Notes under the pieces: model-generated
Told to the model about the DNA's origin: nothing
Seen by the model: the letters and a program-made list of their open reading frames with translations, nothing else
Databases searched by the model: none
Part shown: positions 12,001 through 20,150 of the stretch, piece by piece
Layout of the letters: each line of letters starts with the position of its first letter
Position numbering within the stretch: position 1 is the first letter of the stretch
Made by a program: the position numbers and the translations under genes
Assembly: GCF_900090045.1 (NCBI RefSeq)
Contig: NC_041786.1
Location: 558,501-622,500, forward strand
Source: Plasmodium malariae
Taxonomy: Eukaryota > Apicomplexa > Aconoidasida > Haemosporida > Plasmodiidae
Length of the DNA: 64,000 nt
Reading direction: 5' to 3'

Positions 12001-13201
12001 GAGCGTAATTAAAGAATATGCAAAATTTGTTAATTATGAATATCCTTTATCTTTTTCTAATCATGTCATAAATGAAAAAAAAAAGAAAAAAGAACTTTTA
12101 AAAAAAAATATTGTAGCTATTATTCTTTTATATACTATTAGAGACAACAACCCAAGTAACATAAAAAGTTTCTTATGGGTTAGTAATAAAGAAGTAGGAT
12201 ATTGTCAAAAAGATAAATTACTATGGTCATTATATATTAATTGTATTATAAAAGTTGATATTTTATTAATTCAGGTGGACAGTGGGGGGCAGGTCAAAAA
12301 ACATACCATTTTTAATCGTAGTAAAAATGATTCAAAGAGGAATAAATCTAACTTCAATAGTAAAAGTAATTGTAATAATAATAATAGTGGTAATAATAAT
12401 GTAAATGAAAAGAAAAAACATCAACATGTTAAAACTAAATGGAAATTCCCATTTTTACTCAATCCACAAAAATACAGACAGTTTGGGGATTTCAAACCAT
12501 CCTACTATATAAGGATACTTTATCGATCTTTATATAAAGTAAAAAAGAGACACGGAGGCACTAGAATTAAATATTTTTCATTAAATAAAAAAGGTGATTA
12601 TAATTATAGATTGAAGAAAATTTTAAGAAAAAATACGTACGAGAAATATTTTGAAAAAGAATTCAAAAAAGAGCACTTGACTTATCATGATAGTGATAGC
12701 AATTCTAGTGCAGGTAAAGAGCAAAATGAATCCAACAAAATAGAGCAAAATATGAAATGTACTTCTGAAAAGTTAAAAAGAATACACACGGACAATAGAA
12801 ATGACAAGGAAAAGGATACTCAACATTATAGAAATATTTATGACGAAACACTGCGATATTATTCAAACCATCAAAGAGGAAAACATCTGGAAAAAATGCA
12901 AAATGCCAATGATCGTATGTTTGAGAATAATGATGAAAATAAAAGGAAGGAATTGAAAAAAAAACATATTTATCAATACAAAACAAGGAATCTCAAAGTT
13001 AACGACAAATCTAGGCGTGTAAATAAATTAGAACATGAAAAAAAGAACACTAAAAAAAATCATGTACATAAAAAAAAAAAATATTTATATATTTCTAAAT
13101 TAGTTAAATGTGAATCAAAAGAAGTTGCTCTTCAAGCTTTCTCGTTACTTCTATCATTCCTTCTACATAAATCTCCTTATTACTTAAAAACCACATATTA
13201 G
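1..13201 (+). CDS. VPS13: VPS13-like bridge lipid-transfer protein, 5'-truncated by the window edge
   Basis: The reading frame is open from base 2 with no start codon, so the N-terminus, including any chorein entry domain, lies to the left. About 4399 residues are visible. Family evidence is strongest in two regions. Around nt 6930-8800 there are repeated SHR-BD/VPS13 adaptor-type segments, for example PYYLINLTKYNIKLRQ near nt 8700 and MPFFRTTVMEILPYIVIINN near nt 7640. Around nt 11220-12000 there is a VPS13 C-terminal block, with NVLGAIDFIGNPL near nt 11380. The final ~30 residues resemble the end of the C-terminal PH-like domain. VPS13 proteins are long hydrophobic grooves that move glycerolipids between membranes at contact sites. 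Typical Plasmodium insertions interrupt the protein: a Q/N/S tract at nt 5275-5430, several Asn runs and Lys-rich loops. The frame is intact to the TAG stop. Which paralogue it is cannot be settled here; family assignment is confident. Confidence 0.88.
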   Translation, partial: DKREELSDEDCRKEDEHNINTSKLKRHVVSTKLINLNKKNEHVEELKNKVTEMMNYSNLSNVLNAQDFFKSKFIQWLNSISCFLPCVVNISIFLSQITSAIAKPVATNPFLKAYIDWNNVPYNNILLQPCRGKLNFEMKIPSSEILVERFLGINKITSLKFFKKNNLLYKNVVEGIDLNFYFEPVVVNIDSSTLTLLYQLYNIILDFCNYSMKFYSTKSKEDEEERMYRVNVHDDTYYDNWAEFIINDSFYLNVYDTNSCIDSCEYSAYINDELISDNTDLDRELNSYKYNEKNKLFANFFLKPPNNMHSKGLNEEKLSHGEFNKDILNTEQNEKKEIEMREENIVQNGGEINTVVHSEEQPMFTYESEKSVEGQNERYVSSDSHEKNKYHNNYVLDSNILNILMMNFVENVKINCTVNFDVLTFQIWDSNTAYNRCSLNFVIEYIYINFYTLSIYEKNVNCKNNELFNVNDNSSAFQKSISFNRKNNGVSKFSNVPMGSNGEDAPHENNKSFFLKRKYPSYLPNESSKMYSFNNNVDEMLNSSVSNVVYYDDTTTKKDGKKSINKYIYSKSAVEFIRNTDAENLSKKCNMSMMGDTMTDHMNNVNNNMDGIQEICNDMYDGRLPIFNSSNNNNCPDTNMFKYETLNMLKKERLKEKEDNKGLRKLFNWKNFFKNIEQFKIEIVNILKRIFFRKKVKEELEVKEGEAKEKGKKITKKKYENCNDIFMKNNFMFNDIKNYNENKVNKNIECKVEFLIYCENFNKKENSYQTFIEPMCTEIIAVKKDLNSPIHIYYYFSWLNINFNFNFLDNILSLCCSVIFSMITQRTRLLLGRHMYDVDRRKNHKIIMQSGRNEKLDDVSSRYPHTHHTNNNTIYHTEYDDNNTERKNVSEMDDTHTSMYFPNYYASMNEEQYRDLAIITNENVLFRYNKFDVLNSVNRSLDTYIFGEFILEKLLRNYQYSCQYPGDYLAKSENEYNLDKSQSPSEQLLHIKLFNFIKKNKRLEMNNICKINNLLGQPVAICTVHEKNPTPNVDIFTMCLQYNSKASKHAYDKKKQSVSPSPTKRFSKGDVLGNDSDAGDNSARNSRNSEGEKKKKEREKEKKKIPQSEIEYHDFYDLSDNENDKRKSTRQSRVIQNEKNAKNCYYNSSYYTDSSENKKKQPFKYQWKIISNNESLDLPTYENGKVKFFLIRFRLLNYIYDIPSSILNTESDNEDVIRIVIPERRLPPNINKQVEQDLYNDELLEIENKASSHNTYHTIYPTNYTSRRYNTSKDDTWKASNIPQPRNHLFIFFRTSSRISHEEKQEYDFFISSIVAVKNNTDFPLYIFKSVPGNSNKRSIFREYYHKYNMMPSPPPTYTLKIDKKLEKFIERKINTNNPLKHKGRKMNKDQDELNAGIAGGKKKRLHKYAHVGNNNSNIYADNYGDNYVNNNGNNDGSNYGTNNNNYNSSHVNCDAYTKANYTQSKSYVYGRKFINNIFPLMKMSSIEHYISGDIKFSSLATVKYKKKRKGKKRLKHELQKKLIKKKIKEIYIKSIWKKTKRKKISKYENTVPYDDKCRKILTSRNAYRNIMSINDSFFSFAKKSSSSSKKLSSEFAHIISDLSNITLSSLSSSLFSLDTSQSNSSVYDNSLYDYDMDNCEEQALLNEYFNKHSENKGNLDIIEISNNSNKLIPIPLYWLVAENSFIWLSIQNEKIYNCDLYDFLCREKNADYICTKSTLDNILNYQSPFVADSLKLFKPYLIRLKNLLLKENKMAQKRNNNKNNQNSQNSQNSQISKNGQNSQNGQNNKNGQHGQNRKNEQSNRNRQNLLNSYNMNYMNLKEVYFTSTIISVYNPNYVLHKKDAHNFYQINIEHALMINNALPKTMYLNYEIFKDKSKKDSHRSVSTYGSFHFTDKSNTYETTLNTGQSYSLESSCSCSSYDEDESTYRRYDTTSKDKEENNKSNYQGGRKEQHKMQSYDRTDKLRKMQSEQEDIRLKGSTNMEENAGNEFDKKEHVPIEQSNKVNRKNEKRITMLVDKLSTNTWKGMNKFNRMSGTTIGKDYNKSESKMMASNMTSDKQLLIRELNTNRNVFIYKNIKKNEKDTNKENMKSKTYVEEVNFTVMIKKETNKNIYVIRINPGQSIKLPFVPSNVNISFDGYYSKNISINYPHKKGREKIILEKEVKEEMSSFFTLDYNERDDRTSKNNEHTNSTYGKNCSDYTDADRINNTVEGADRKEQRDYRNNEYSKPITLVNRIIKDKGNYENVKNVPWKNEDKVVRKYAKYKSSNYEQFQNQLTIWAIFNEFYETGKNRYQDISLEKVHHGSYAVSCTFFVSACVINRLNYPIKIKRLNNDNTVVVEPYVRKLLPCEFAQRRNKLIISYETLKEIKNWVNYPLKNCMIKRKKLSKTRNKINKKNNKMGLRNRKNFDKAPNSQNELKTSKEEGQGMGKMKQIKPNSKNEKNGHNSETLEGKDKILDSNDKAQDASNEILEGNDKKVSRKFNLLSRLRNGKKTRCFFYRNNINKPLESEDFRITDLSTTRLVCSNKNKNIPQLKYSIYMSIAPMPFFRTTVMEILPYIVIINNTKMNIVFQEFIKNYTYFKYNSLEPGAYVEFHPQSKKKVMLKICGIFQNSFNFLIDDYLEKELYLENLERENEKVLDGLKQHDPASKNCTSMKADNANKGNNVNSDNNSNNDNNTSNNNVSNNNVSNNNDNSARVENNDFLNISQKLSALIGMGKSNHINSSKNVHMAEGQNNAHNSNISHDTLNVHSSSNNNSKERRGTSINSSNSVKHSLDIQGSIINGNSFVASNNNVKKYKYIDEFRFLYWSEVLDLTRVSMVYFRHPVISDENFKKEEKKLRKFNLLLKKHRGNDDIYLDMSKELIKGNNIPYEYTCCSMEISTFKGCKFVRFQDIDVVPYYLINLTKYNIKLRQVGIYEHSEVLHKIPKKKKKTFDEIFKNYAFNFSFYNPYKDPKLKVSILISNKKNEKNKKQKKLIRRKKNLKFRYSNSLIENLKNELNYLTFLATNYLTANEDVKVINDKIFRLKKFSEQVENLNDGNVNIMDLGNSNNVTLLKLKDGDTFVFILCTKKTYNGKTIFSFETYDDLISNVLNFSNSSYHHKQSYKLRKSFHHLLSTQMNRVYVKNRSKRKKNSNKSKNMKDLKKKKESQNFWYLINLFKKKSTARPMEKDPRISNIIADLYEKKIINRQEKKKKFTLNLNIFAHFIFKGLGLSINNYNLEEILYFSMEYILIIYKQINDKELFHINVGWLQIDNHTKNTDYKNVLLPIVDLKKKNETYNSFNTHEKMCESTNETFEKFNKNSTFFKQMKYNSNDTFSYFMKDKSNNFSKNNSDNMLNSLHSYKKKSFDSYFENDNLLISTNINNPLCNSYKIFIPSFFYSEYNSILNIVIIKQKRGNMKNFLELSDVSIKISPMSINIDSYFIIEILKIFDELLKIMEFDLSDYNSLNLEKNIELRDNDFDSLEYKKNIGPLEELIKHYILKDYYLYEQIANFKFSSIKDVGKMNDNNLFHSSILYNRNSTDVLDLKAYITMIKEYKTVEQRSTKNTDQLMKDGNHLDTIMLSPLCIENAGKNKHLNFGISNNSLISKQSTKRSPSNDVLVERNDTFFSAHNGSSLCSSKINDERTPQKDQIYKLLTRNKTEEDNIMNSIYNSDVFNEDKMSYLQNCEKYYKHLLNNRKRILKKIQNINLKNSLISFDKLFISKLEINEIKLIINIKNRSLSYDKKSEIMGSNVMNALVVLIMNIPNISDAHLHFEKEVKKNMCGSLHALIFNEVMNDYINPGMNQMFNVLGAIDFIGNPLIIYKRWKKGYHAFIKDLKKSVDSCSFPLLFCILLLNIIGKFGKSLLSGVLEGVSRLCGSWSTCFERFSRNADNYSIVTNTYILQSEILDQPSNCAEGICYGCHSFLNILTISCVNTLYKPFVALKKSKGFRKNEKDKCKIFLSALKVLSYGLFSGLSSLFFGFFNSILSFFTFLFIGTLNQIQTLTMKSVVRPKKMSVIKEYAKFVNYEYPLSFSNHVINEKKKKKELLKKNIVAIILLYTIRDNNPSNIKSFLWVSNKEVGYCQKDKLLWSLYINCIIKVDILLIQVDSGGQVKKHTIFNRSKNDSKRNKSNFNSKSNCNNNNSGNNNVNEKKKHQHVKTKWKFPFLLNPQKYRQFGDFKPSYYIRILYRSLYKVKKRHGGTRIKYFSLNKKGDYNYRLKKILRKNTYEKYFEKEFKKEHLTYHDSDSNSSAGKEQNESNKIEQNMKCTSEKLKRIHTDNRNDKEKDTQHYRNIYDETLRYYSNHQRGKHLEKMQNANDRMFENNDENKRKELKKKHIYQYKTRNLKVNDKSRRVNKLEHEKKNTKKNHVHKKKKYLYISKLVKCESKEVALQAFSLLLSFLLHKSPYYLKTTY
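5275..5430 (+). repeat. Degenerate Gln-Asn-Ser coding repeat in VPS13
   Basis: A tract of imperfect 9-12 bp units reads as short Q-N-S, Q-N-G and K-N-G tripeptide steps. It lies between conserved blocks and is in frame, so it is probably a disordered, fast-evolving insertion. Confidence 0.8.
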
Positions 13202-14706
13202 ACAAGGGAGCGAAAACATATACATGCACATATATATACATAATTCATAACCATATGTTACAGCTGTTATATTGATAATTATAAAAGAATAACATAATTG
13301 AAATAGAATAATATTTAAAAAAGTAAAGCAAGTGTGCTTAAAATATTATAGTACCATTTGAAAAATATCGCATAAACATAATTTTATAATGGATATAACA
13401 TAAAATTTAATAATGTAGTTGAAGAGCACAAATAATAGTATTACACTATTTTGCAAGAATTGCTACATTTTTTATGTTCACATAGTATGTTTATTTTATT
13501 TTAATTACTTATTTTTAAGTATTCTTTTACTTGTAATATATGTGAAATAAAGTCAAAAGAAAAAATTATTTTTTTCGTTCTTTTCTTTTTTTCCCAAAGA
13601 TGTTTTTTTTTTTTTTTTTTTTTTTGTGTAAGTCTTTTTTAGACAAGTTTTGTTATATTTATTAATTTAATTTAATAATTTCAGTATATTTTATTTAATT
13701 ATATGTTATGCGTTTATATAGTTTGTTATATTTTAATTTAAAATCCATATTTTTAAAACTTTTTTATAATTTTTTTTTTTGATTAATACGTTAGATTTTT
13801 TATTTTCTAAGTACCATACTTTCTGTATCATCGTTATTTATTTTTTTTATATAGTTATTTTGTACTTTATTTTTTTAAGTGAAACATTACCTATTTTGCT
13901 ATTTTAAAGGTTCTAATTATTTAATTTTGAATAGTGTCTCTTTACAATTTAATAAAGTTAAATTAAAATTCTCTGTATATACTTTAAATATTTTCGCTCT
14001 TTTATTTTTGTGTAATTGGTGAGTTTGTACGATAACTTTTGTTCCTTTTTTTTATTGCGTATGTATAATATAATTTTTTTTGAAGATATTTAACTTGGAG
14101 AAACAAATAAAAAGAAAAAGAAATAATACGCAATAAACCCTTGTGTATACAACTATTTCTCCTGTATAGCGTATAATATTGTTATCACAGTAACAATAAA
14201 TTCGTAATTTAAAGGGAACCAATTTATAAACGCGTTTTTATATATTTGAATATGCAGGTTCTTTATAAAATATATGTATGTATGTACATGTGTGTATAGG
14301 TATATATATATATATGCGAATACGTCATTTTATATATGCTTATTATATGTTAACATTTAAAATATTTATAATAAAAAATTACACATCTGTGGGATAATAC
14401 CAGCTGTGCTTTAAAATAATTTCTTCATTTTCTCTATATTATTTATTATTCATATTATAAAGTGGAGAACGCAAAAGGTTTCATTATAAATATATATATA
14501 TGTTTATCCGTTTTGCATATAATAAAAAACGCATTATTAGTTTTTTTTATTTTGCATTTTAAGCCGGACTATTCATACTTTTTGTGTACAACCAAACACA
14601 ATTTCTTATTATACAAAATAGTCTTTTTCTTTTATAAAAATAGCACTTCAAAAATAATATTTTCCGTAAATATTTTACAGTTATATCTACACAAATAAAT
14701 AAATAT

Positions 14707-14745
<39 letters not shown>

Positions 14746-15113
14746 AGGTCCTTTAAAATGTTATGATTTTTAAAAGGTAATTTTCATATATAAATTCTGC
14801 GAGCAAATTTGTTTTTTTTTATTCATTCCTTGTATAATATTTGTGCATAATTTTCTGAACATGTAATATTGTTTAAGTAAATTAACTTCATAGTTATCTG
14901 AACAATTTAGTAACTACGACAAAAAAGATACGTAAACACTACTAAATAAAGAACAGTAATTATTTCGTTAATTCGAACTTAACCATTATACTAATATATT
15001 TAAATGCTTGTTTCTTTTTACGTGTAATATATTTCCTTTTTTATTTTTATTTAAGGCATATATTAATAATAAATTGGAAAGAAGATTTAGTATTATGACA
15101 TATCCCACTTAAA

Positions 15114-15146
<33 letters not shown>

Positions 15147-16500
15147 CGTACATATACGTGTTTATGTTATTATGTATTTCCATTTGCGTTTGCTGACCTT
15201 TTTTATTGCTATCCATATATTTGTATATGAACTGTTCATATTTTTACCCATTAAAACAATTTAAAATTAGCAAAATAGTGAATTAATATGTAACAAAATA
15301 ATTGTATGGTAATACAAAAAACAAAAATTTACGAATTTATAAATAATACAAATGAAATATGAAAAAACCGTTGTCATAAAACACTTAAAAAATATTATTT
15401 TCAAGAGTACATATTTATTTCCCTCTATACATATATTTGTCTCGTTTATTTTCAAAAATTTGTGTGATAATTTTTTTAATATACTAGCACTAAGGTAAAA
15501 ATCGGCATGGAACAAGTATGACAAAATTTGTTCGTGCATAATATAATTTCATTACTTTTTTGAATAAAATTTTAGAATTTTATTTTTTTTTTAATTTTAT
15601 ATTAATTAATAACATATTTTTACTATGTATATATAATATTAATTTTTTTATAAAGGAAAAAATAAAACAAAAAATCCTTTTTTCCTACAGAATAATGCAT
15701 ATTATATATATATATATAATATATGTTGAATATACATAATAATATTCTAAATATACATTTTGTCTATATATGTAATATATAATAATATATATATATAATG
15801 ATATATGAAAATGAAACAATAAGAAAATATGATCATAATAAAACATTCCTGAAGCCATATATTTCTGTTTTTTTTTTGCAAGTTTTTTTTTCTTTTAATA
15901 ATTCTATTTACATACATTATATAAATAATATATATATTTATATTTTATATGATTAATTAGTATAATAATAGATATAATAAATATAAAAATAAAAAAATGA
16001 ATAATTAATATTATATAAACTATTGTTTTTTAATTTTCTATTTTTAATTTTTTTTTTCATTTAAAAAAAATTATTAAATGTATGAATTCTATTGTTTTAA
16101 ATATTTTTACCTTTTTTTATTTCATAATTTTTTATAATATGCATAAATTTTTTTTGTGTTAATTATTTTATATAGATATATGCTATCTATAAACAAATGT
16201 ATGTATATGTATAATATTTATATGCATATATGATTGAATAGGGAAGAATGAGAAAACTTCTTTGTTTTATTACTTTGCACGTACTTTATTTTGTTAAAAT
16301 GTAATTTTAAAATACTTGTTTTAACAGTTTTGTTGTATTTATATAATAACCAATATGATATTGTAGATTTTATTTTTTTAGTTTTACATAAAAAAAATAT
16401 GTTTTATTTTTTACTCTTCCTTGTCTTATGTTATATATATATTTTTAAACATTCAGAAGAGAAAGAATTATAACATATTTTAAACATACATATATGTACT

Positions 16501-16535
<35 letters not shown>

Positions 16536-16766
16536 CATATTAGAAATAAATATGTACAGGTTTTATGCTTATTTTTTGCTTTTCTATCTTTATGTAGTAT
16601 AGTATATTTCTGTTTCTTTGGCAAACACCATTTTTGTTAATTTTTTAGTAAATAAAACAAATAGAACAAAATATAAAACAGAGCGACAAAATAATAAAAC
16701 GAAGTATAAAACAGAGTAACCGATGAAATCACACTTACGAAATGTACATCATTAGAGTCATAAAAA
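13202..16766. other. Intergenic: VPS13 3' UTR and K13 promoter/5' UTR
   Basis: This 3.6 kb gap between two same-strand genes is nearly all A/T. It carries (TA)n microsatellites near 14713-14742, 15117-15146 and 16505-16533, and a poly-T run near 13602-13625. Short ORFs here (for example 14462-14698, 15267-15539 and 16291-16473) are hydrophobic translations of T-rich DNA without domains or splice context. I see no supported gene. K13 transcription must start somewhere in the right-hand part. Confidence 0.75.
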
Positions 16767-18911
16767 ATGGAAGGAGAAAAAATAAAATCCAACAGTATTT
16801 CAAATTTTTCTGTCACGTATGATAGAGAATCCGGTGTTAACAGCAACAGCGATGACAGAAGTGAAAGTAGTAGTGAAAATGAGTCTAATTCATTTATGAA
16901 TATGACAAGCGATAAAAATGAAAAAACAGAAAATAATAGTTTTGCATTAAATAATAGCAGTTTTGTAAACATGAAAGATAGTTTATTAGAGTCGATAGAT
17001 TTGAGTGTATTAGATTCAAACTTTGATACGAAAAAAGATTTTTTACCAAGTAATTTTTCAAAAAATTTTAATAATTTATCAAAAGAAAATATTAGTAATA
17101 AATATTTAAATAAATTTTTAAATAAAAGTGATTCGATGTTTATGTCGAAGAGTAAAGACATGAACTTAACGGACGCAAGTAATAATAATGTGAACATATC
17201 CGTAAAAAATAACACGAAAAAAGAAATTTTTATGGATGCCGCAACAGCATCTTTAAATGCGAACGAGGAAAATGCAATGAATAATTTAAAAAAGTTTACG
17301 AATACAAATAATAATATTAATGATACATATGAAAAGAAAATAATCGAAACCGAGTTAAGTGATTCCAGTGATTTTGAAAACATGGTAGGTGATTTAAGAA
17401 TCACTTTTATAAATTGGTTAAAGAAGACACAGATGAATTTTATACGAGAAAAAGATAAATTGTTTAAAGACAAAAAGGAATTAGAAATGGAAAGAATACG
17501 GTTATACAAAGAAATTGAAAATAGGAAAATTATAGAAGAGCAGAAAATACATGATGAAAGAAAGAAGTTGGACATTGATATATCTAATGGCTATAAACAA
17601 ATTAAAAAAGAAAAAGAAGAACATAGAAAAAGATTTGATGAAGAAAGATTGAGATTCCTTCAAGAAATAGATAAAATAAAATTAGTTCTCTATTTGGAAA
17701 AAGAGAAGTATTTTCAAGAATATAAAAATTTTGAAAATGATAAAAAAAAAATTGTTGATGCAAATATTGCAACTGAAACTATGATAGATATTAACGTTGG
17801 GGGAGCTATTTTTGAAACATCCAGACATACGTTAACTCAACAGAAAGATTCTTTTATAGAAAAACTATTAAGTGGTAGATATCATGTAACAAGAGATAAA
17901 CAGGGTAGAATATTTTTAGATCGTGATAGTGAATTATTTAGAATTATATTAAACTTCTTAAGAAATCCTTTAACTGTTCCAATACCAAAAGATTTGAGTG
18001 AAAGTGAAGCATTATTAAAAGAGGCAGAATTTTATGGTATTAAATTTTTACCCTTCCCATTAGTATTCTGTATAGGTGGTTTTGATGGAGTTGAATATTT
18101 AAATTCAATGGAATTGTTAGATATTAGTCAGCAATGTTGGCGTATGTGTACACCAATGTCCACTAAAAAAGCATATTTCGGTAGTGCAGTTTTAAACAAT
18201 TTCTTGTATGTATTCGGAGGAAATAATTATGATTATAAAGCATTATTTGAAACAGAAGTGTATGATCGTTTGAGAGATACATGGTTTGTTTCAAGTAATT
18301 TAAATATACCAAGAAGAAATAATTGTGGTGTTACATCCAATGGTAGAATTTATTGTATTGGTGGTTATGATGGTTCCTCCATTATACCAAATGTTGAAGC
18401 TTATGATCATCGGATGAAAGCATGGGTAGAAATTGCACCTTTAAATACTCCAAGATCTTCATCCATGTGTGTAGCTTTTGACAATAAAATATATGTTATA
18501 GGTGGAACAAATGGAGAGAGATTAAATTCAATTGAAGTATATGAAGAAAAAATGAATAAATGGGAACAATTTCCATATGCATTATTAGAAGCTAGAAGCT
18601 CAGGTGCAGCTTTTAATTACTTAAATCAAATATATGTCGTTGGAGGTATTGATAATGAACATAATATTTTAGATTCAGTAGAGCAATATCAACCTTTTAA
18701 TAAAAGATGGCAATTTTTAAATGGTGTTCCAGAAAAAAAAATGAATTTTGGAGCATCTACTTTGTCAGATTCCTATATAATTACAGGAGGAGAAAATGGA
18801 GAAGTATTAAATTCGTGTCACTTTTTTTCTCCAGACACAAATGAATGGCAAATTGGGCCTTCTCTGCTTGTTCCAAGATTTGGGCATTCTGTGCTGATAG
18901 CCAACATATAA
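16767..18911 (+). CDS. K13: Kelch13 (K13), BTB/kelch-propeller protein
   Basis: Intronless, 714 aa against 726 in P. falciparum; the difference lies in the N-terminal region. Order: apicomplexan-specific Asn/Ser-rich N-terminus (1-~195), charged coiled-coil region (~200-335, rich in E/K/R), BTB domain (~338-425, starting MIDINVGGAIFETSRHTL), and a six-bladed kelch propeller (~431-714) with GG blades such as CIGGFDG, VFGGNNY, CIGGYDG, VIGGTNG, VVGGIDN and ITGGENG. In P. falciparum K13 sits at cytostomal collars, is needed for haemoglobin endocytosis in rings, and propeller mutations cause delayed artemisinin clearance. With the constant 12-residue offset, the residues at positions equivalent to falciparum 441, 446, 458, 469, 476, 493, 539, 543, 553, 561, 574, 580, 622 and 675 are all the sensitive-type amino acid. 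The 578 equivalent is Ser (see findings). The ATG follows an A-run and agrees with the family N-terminus MEGEK. Confidence 0.98.
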   Translation: MEGEKIKSNSISNFSVTYDRESGVNSNSDDRSESSSENESNSFMNMTSDKNEKTENNSFALNNSSFVNMKDSLLESIDLSVLDSNFDTKKDFLPSNFSKNFNNLSKENISNKYLNKFLNKSDSMFMSKSKDMNLTDASNNNVNISVKNNTKKEIFMDAATASLNANEENAMNNLKKFTNTNNNINDTYEKKIIETELSDSSDFENMVGDLRITFINWLKKTQMNFIREKDKLFKDKKELEMERIRLYKEIENRKIIEEQKIHDERKKLDIDISNGYKQIKKEKEEHRKRFDEERLRFLQEIDKIKLVLYLEKEKYFQEYKNFENDKKKIVDANIATETMIDINVGGAIFETSRHTLTQQKDSFIEKLLSGRYHVTRDKQGRIFLDRDSELFRIILNFLRNPLTVPIPKDLSESEALLKEAEFYGIKFLPFPLVFCIGGFDGVEYLNSMELLDISQQCWRMCTPMSTKKAYFGSAVLNNFLYVFGGNNYDYKALFETEVYDRLRDTWFVSSNLNIPRRNNCGVTSNGRIYCIGGYDGSSIIPNVEAYDHRMKAWVEIAPLNTPRSSSMCVAFDNKIYVIGGTNGERLNSIEVYEEKMNKWEQFPYALLEARSSGAAFNYLNQIYVVGGIDNEHNILDSVEQYQPFNKRWQFLNGVPEKKMNFGASTLSDSYIITGGENGEVLNSCHFFSPDTNEWQIGPSLLVPRFGHSVLIANI

Positions 18912-20150
18912 GATTGCTCACATATAACAGGTGCAATTTTTTCGTATATCCACACGCGCACGTATGACCTGCGCATATGTTATACGCGTTATTAGGTAAG
19001 TAGTGCATAACGCGAAGGAGTTATACGTTCTTATATGTATATATATATATATGCGTCGATTCGCACAAAAAAGTGATTGTGTTGTTTGGAAAAAAAAAAG
19101 GTTATTACACTTACCTATTAAGCTATGATTCTATATGTATGGGTGTGTACACCCATGCGGATCCATTTAAAAAGTTGAACGAGATGCCCATGTGAGAAAA
19201 TGATATCATTCATTTGTACATTTATATAGTGATTTACACTCTTCTTATAAAATATTATTTATGCAGGAGAGTTATTATTATTTTTTTTTTAATTCTATAT
19301 CCAACCCTTTTATTCGTTATTTAATACATAATTTTTAATATTAAATTACTGAACTTATAAATTCAGTTTATTCGTTTTTAAGCATTAAAATGGGCTTATT
19401 CGTGTATGTTCTGTTATTTTATTTTATTTTATTGTATGTTTTCTGTTTTATTGTATTTTTCTTTTTTTTTATTAACTTTTAACATCTCCCCAATTTTATC
19501 CTATTTTCATGATACATTTTTTTTTTTTTACAAAACATTTTTGCTTAATTTTTTAACCTCTTTCATTCCTTATGTTTTAACGAAAACGCTTCCAAGCGGG
19601 GAAGACAATTGAAATGTATATATACCCATACATATATATATATGTACAATTACAAAAAGAACAAAATGAGCAATTTGGTAAATAGTTAAACCGTAGTTAG
19701 TTATAACTGTTCATGAGATGCCATAGATTCCTCAAGTGAAAATAGAAAAAAAGAAAATATGGTTTTATTTCTATAATTTTTTATTTTATTTTTTATTTTA
19801 TTTTATTTTTTTTTTTTTTTGTTTTGGTCAACTATTGGTATATTTTTAAATCATAAATGACTTTTTGCAGTGCACACTCCACTTTTTCCTGTAGTATAAG
19901 TAAAAAGAAGCGGGCTTATTTTGATTCACCCTTAATTAAAATTATTCACATCCATCATTTTTATTTTTTTTTGTTATACATAACTAAAATTTGTAGTAAC
20001 CGTGTGCTCAGGTTAATCTTAGGAGATAAGCCACTTCCACTAACCAGTACAGCGCATATACATATACATATATGTATACATACGCATTTGTGTGTATATA
20101 TATTCATGTGCGGGCAGGGGGAGTTCTTTTTCTTTCGTATTTTTTTTAGA
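18912..20150. other. Intergenic: K13 3' UTR and UAP 5' leader
   Basis: A 1.2 kb gap between same-strand genes. It holds AT-rich DNA, T-runs, a short hairpin-forming palindrome at 19139-19156, and the likely leader of the next gene. The last ~300 nt (19857-20150) stay open in frame with the UAP gene but translate as T/A-repeat-like residues, so I treat them as untranslated. Confidence 0.7.
19139..19156. repeat. Short inverted repeat with GTGTACAC-like core
   Basis: Arms ATGGGTGT and ACACCCAT are perfect reverse complements around a 2-base GT spacer. This is unusually G/C-rich for the region, about 230 nt past the K13 stop. It could form a small hairpin in the K13 3' UTR or be a dyadic protein-binding site. 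Function is unknown. Confidence 0.6.

Noticed and set aside
14462..16473. Small hydrophobic ORFs in the K13 upstream gap (14462-14698, 15267-15539, 16291-16473)
   Set aside because: Composition equals that of the surrounding noncoding A/T DNA; no domains and no splice partners.
16637..17575. 312-codon minus-strand ORF opposite the K13 N-terminus
   Set aside because: It is the antisense of the Asn/Ser-rich K13 region, giving a Leu/Phe/Ser-rich product with no domain. K13 on the plus strand is certain.
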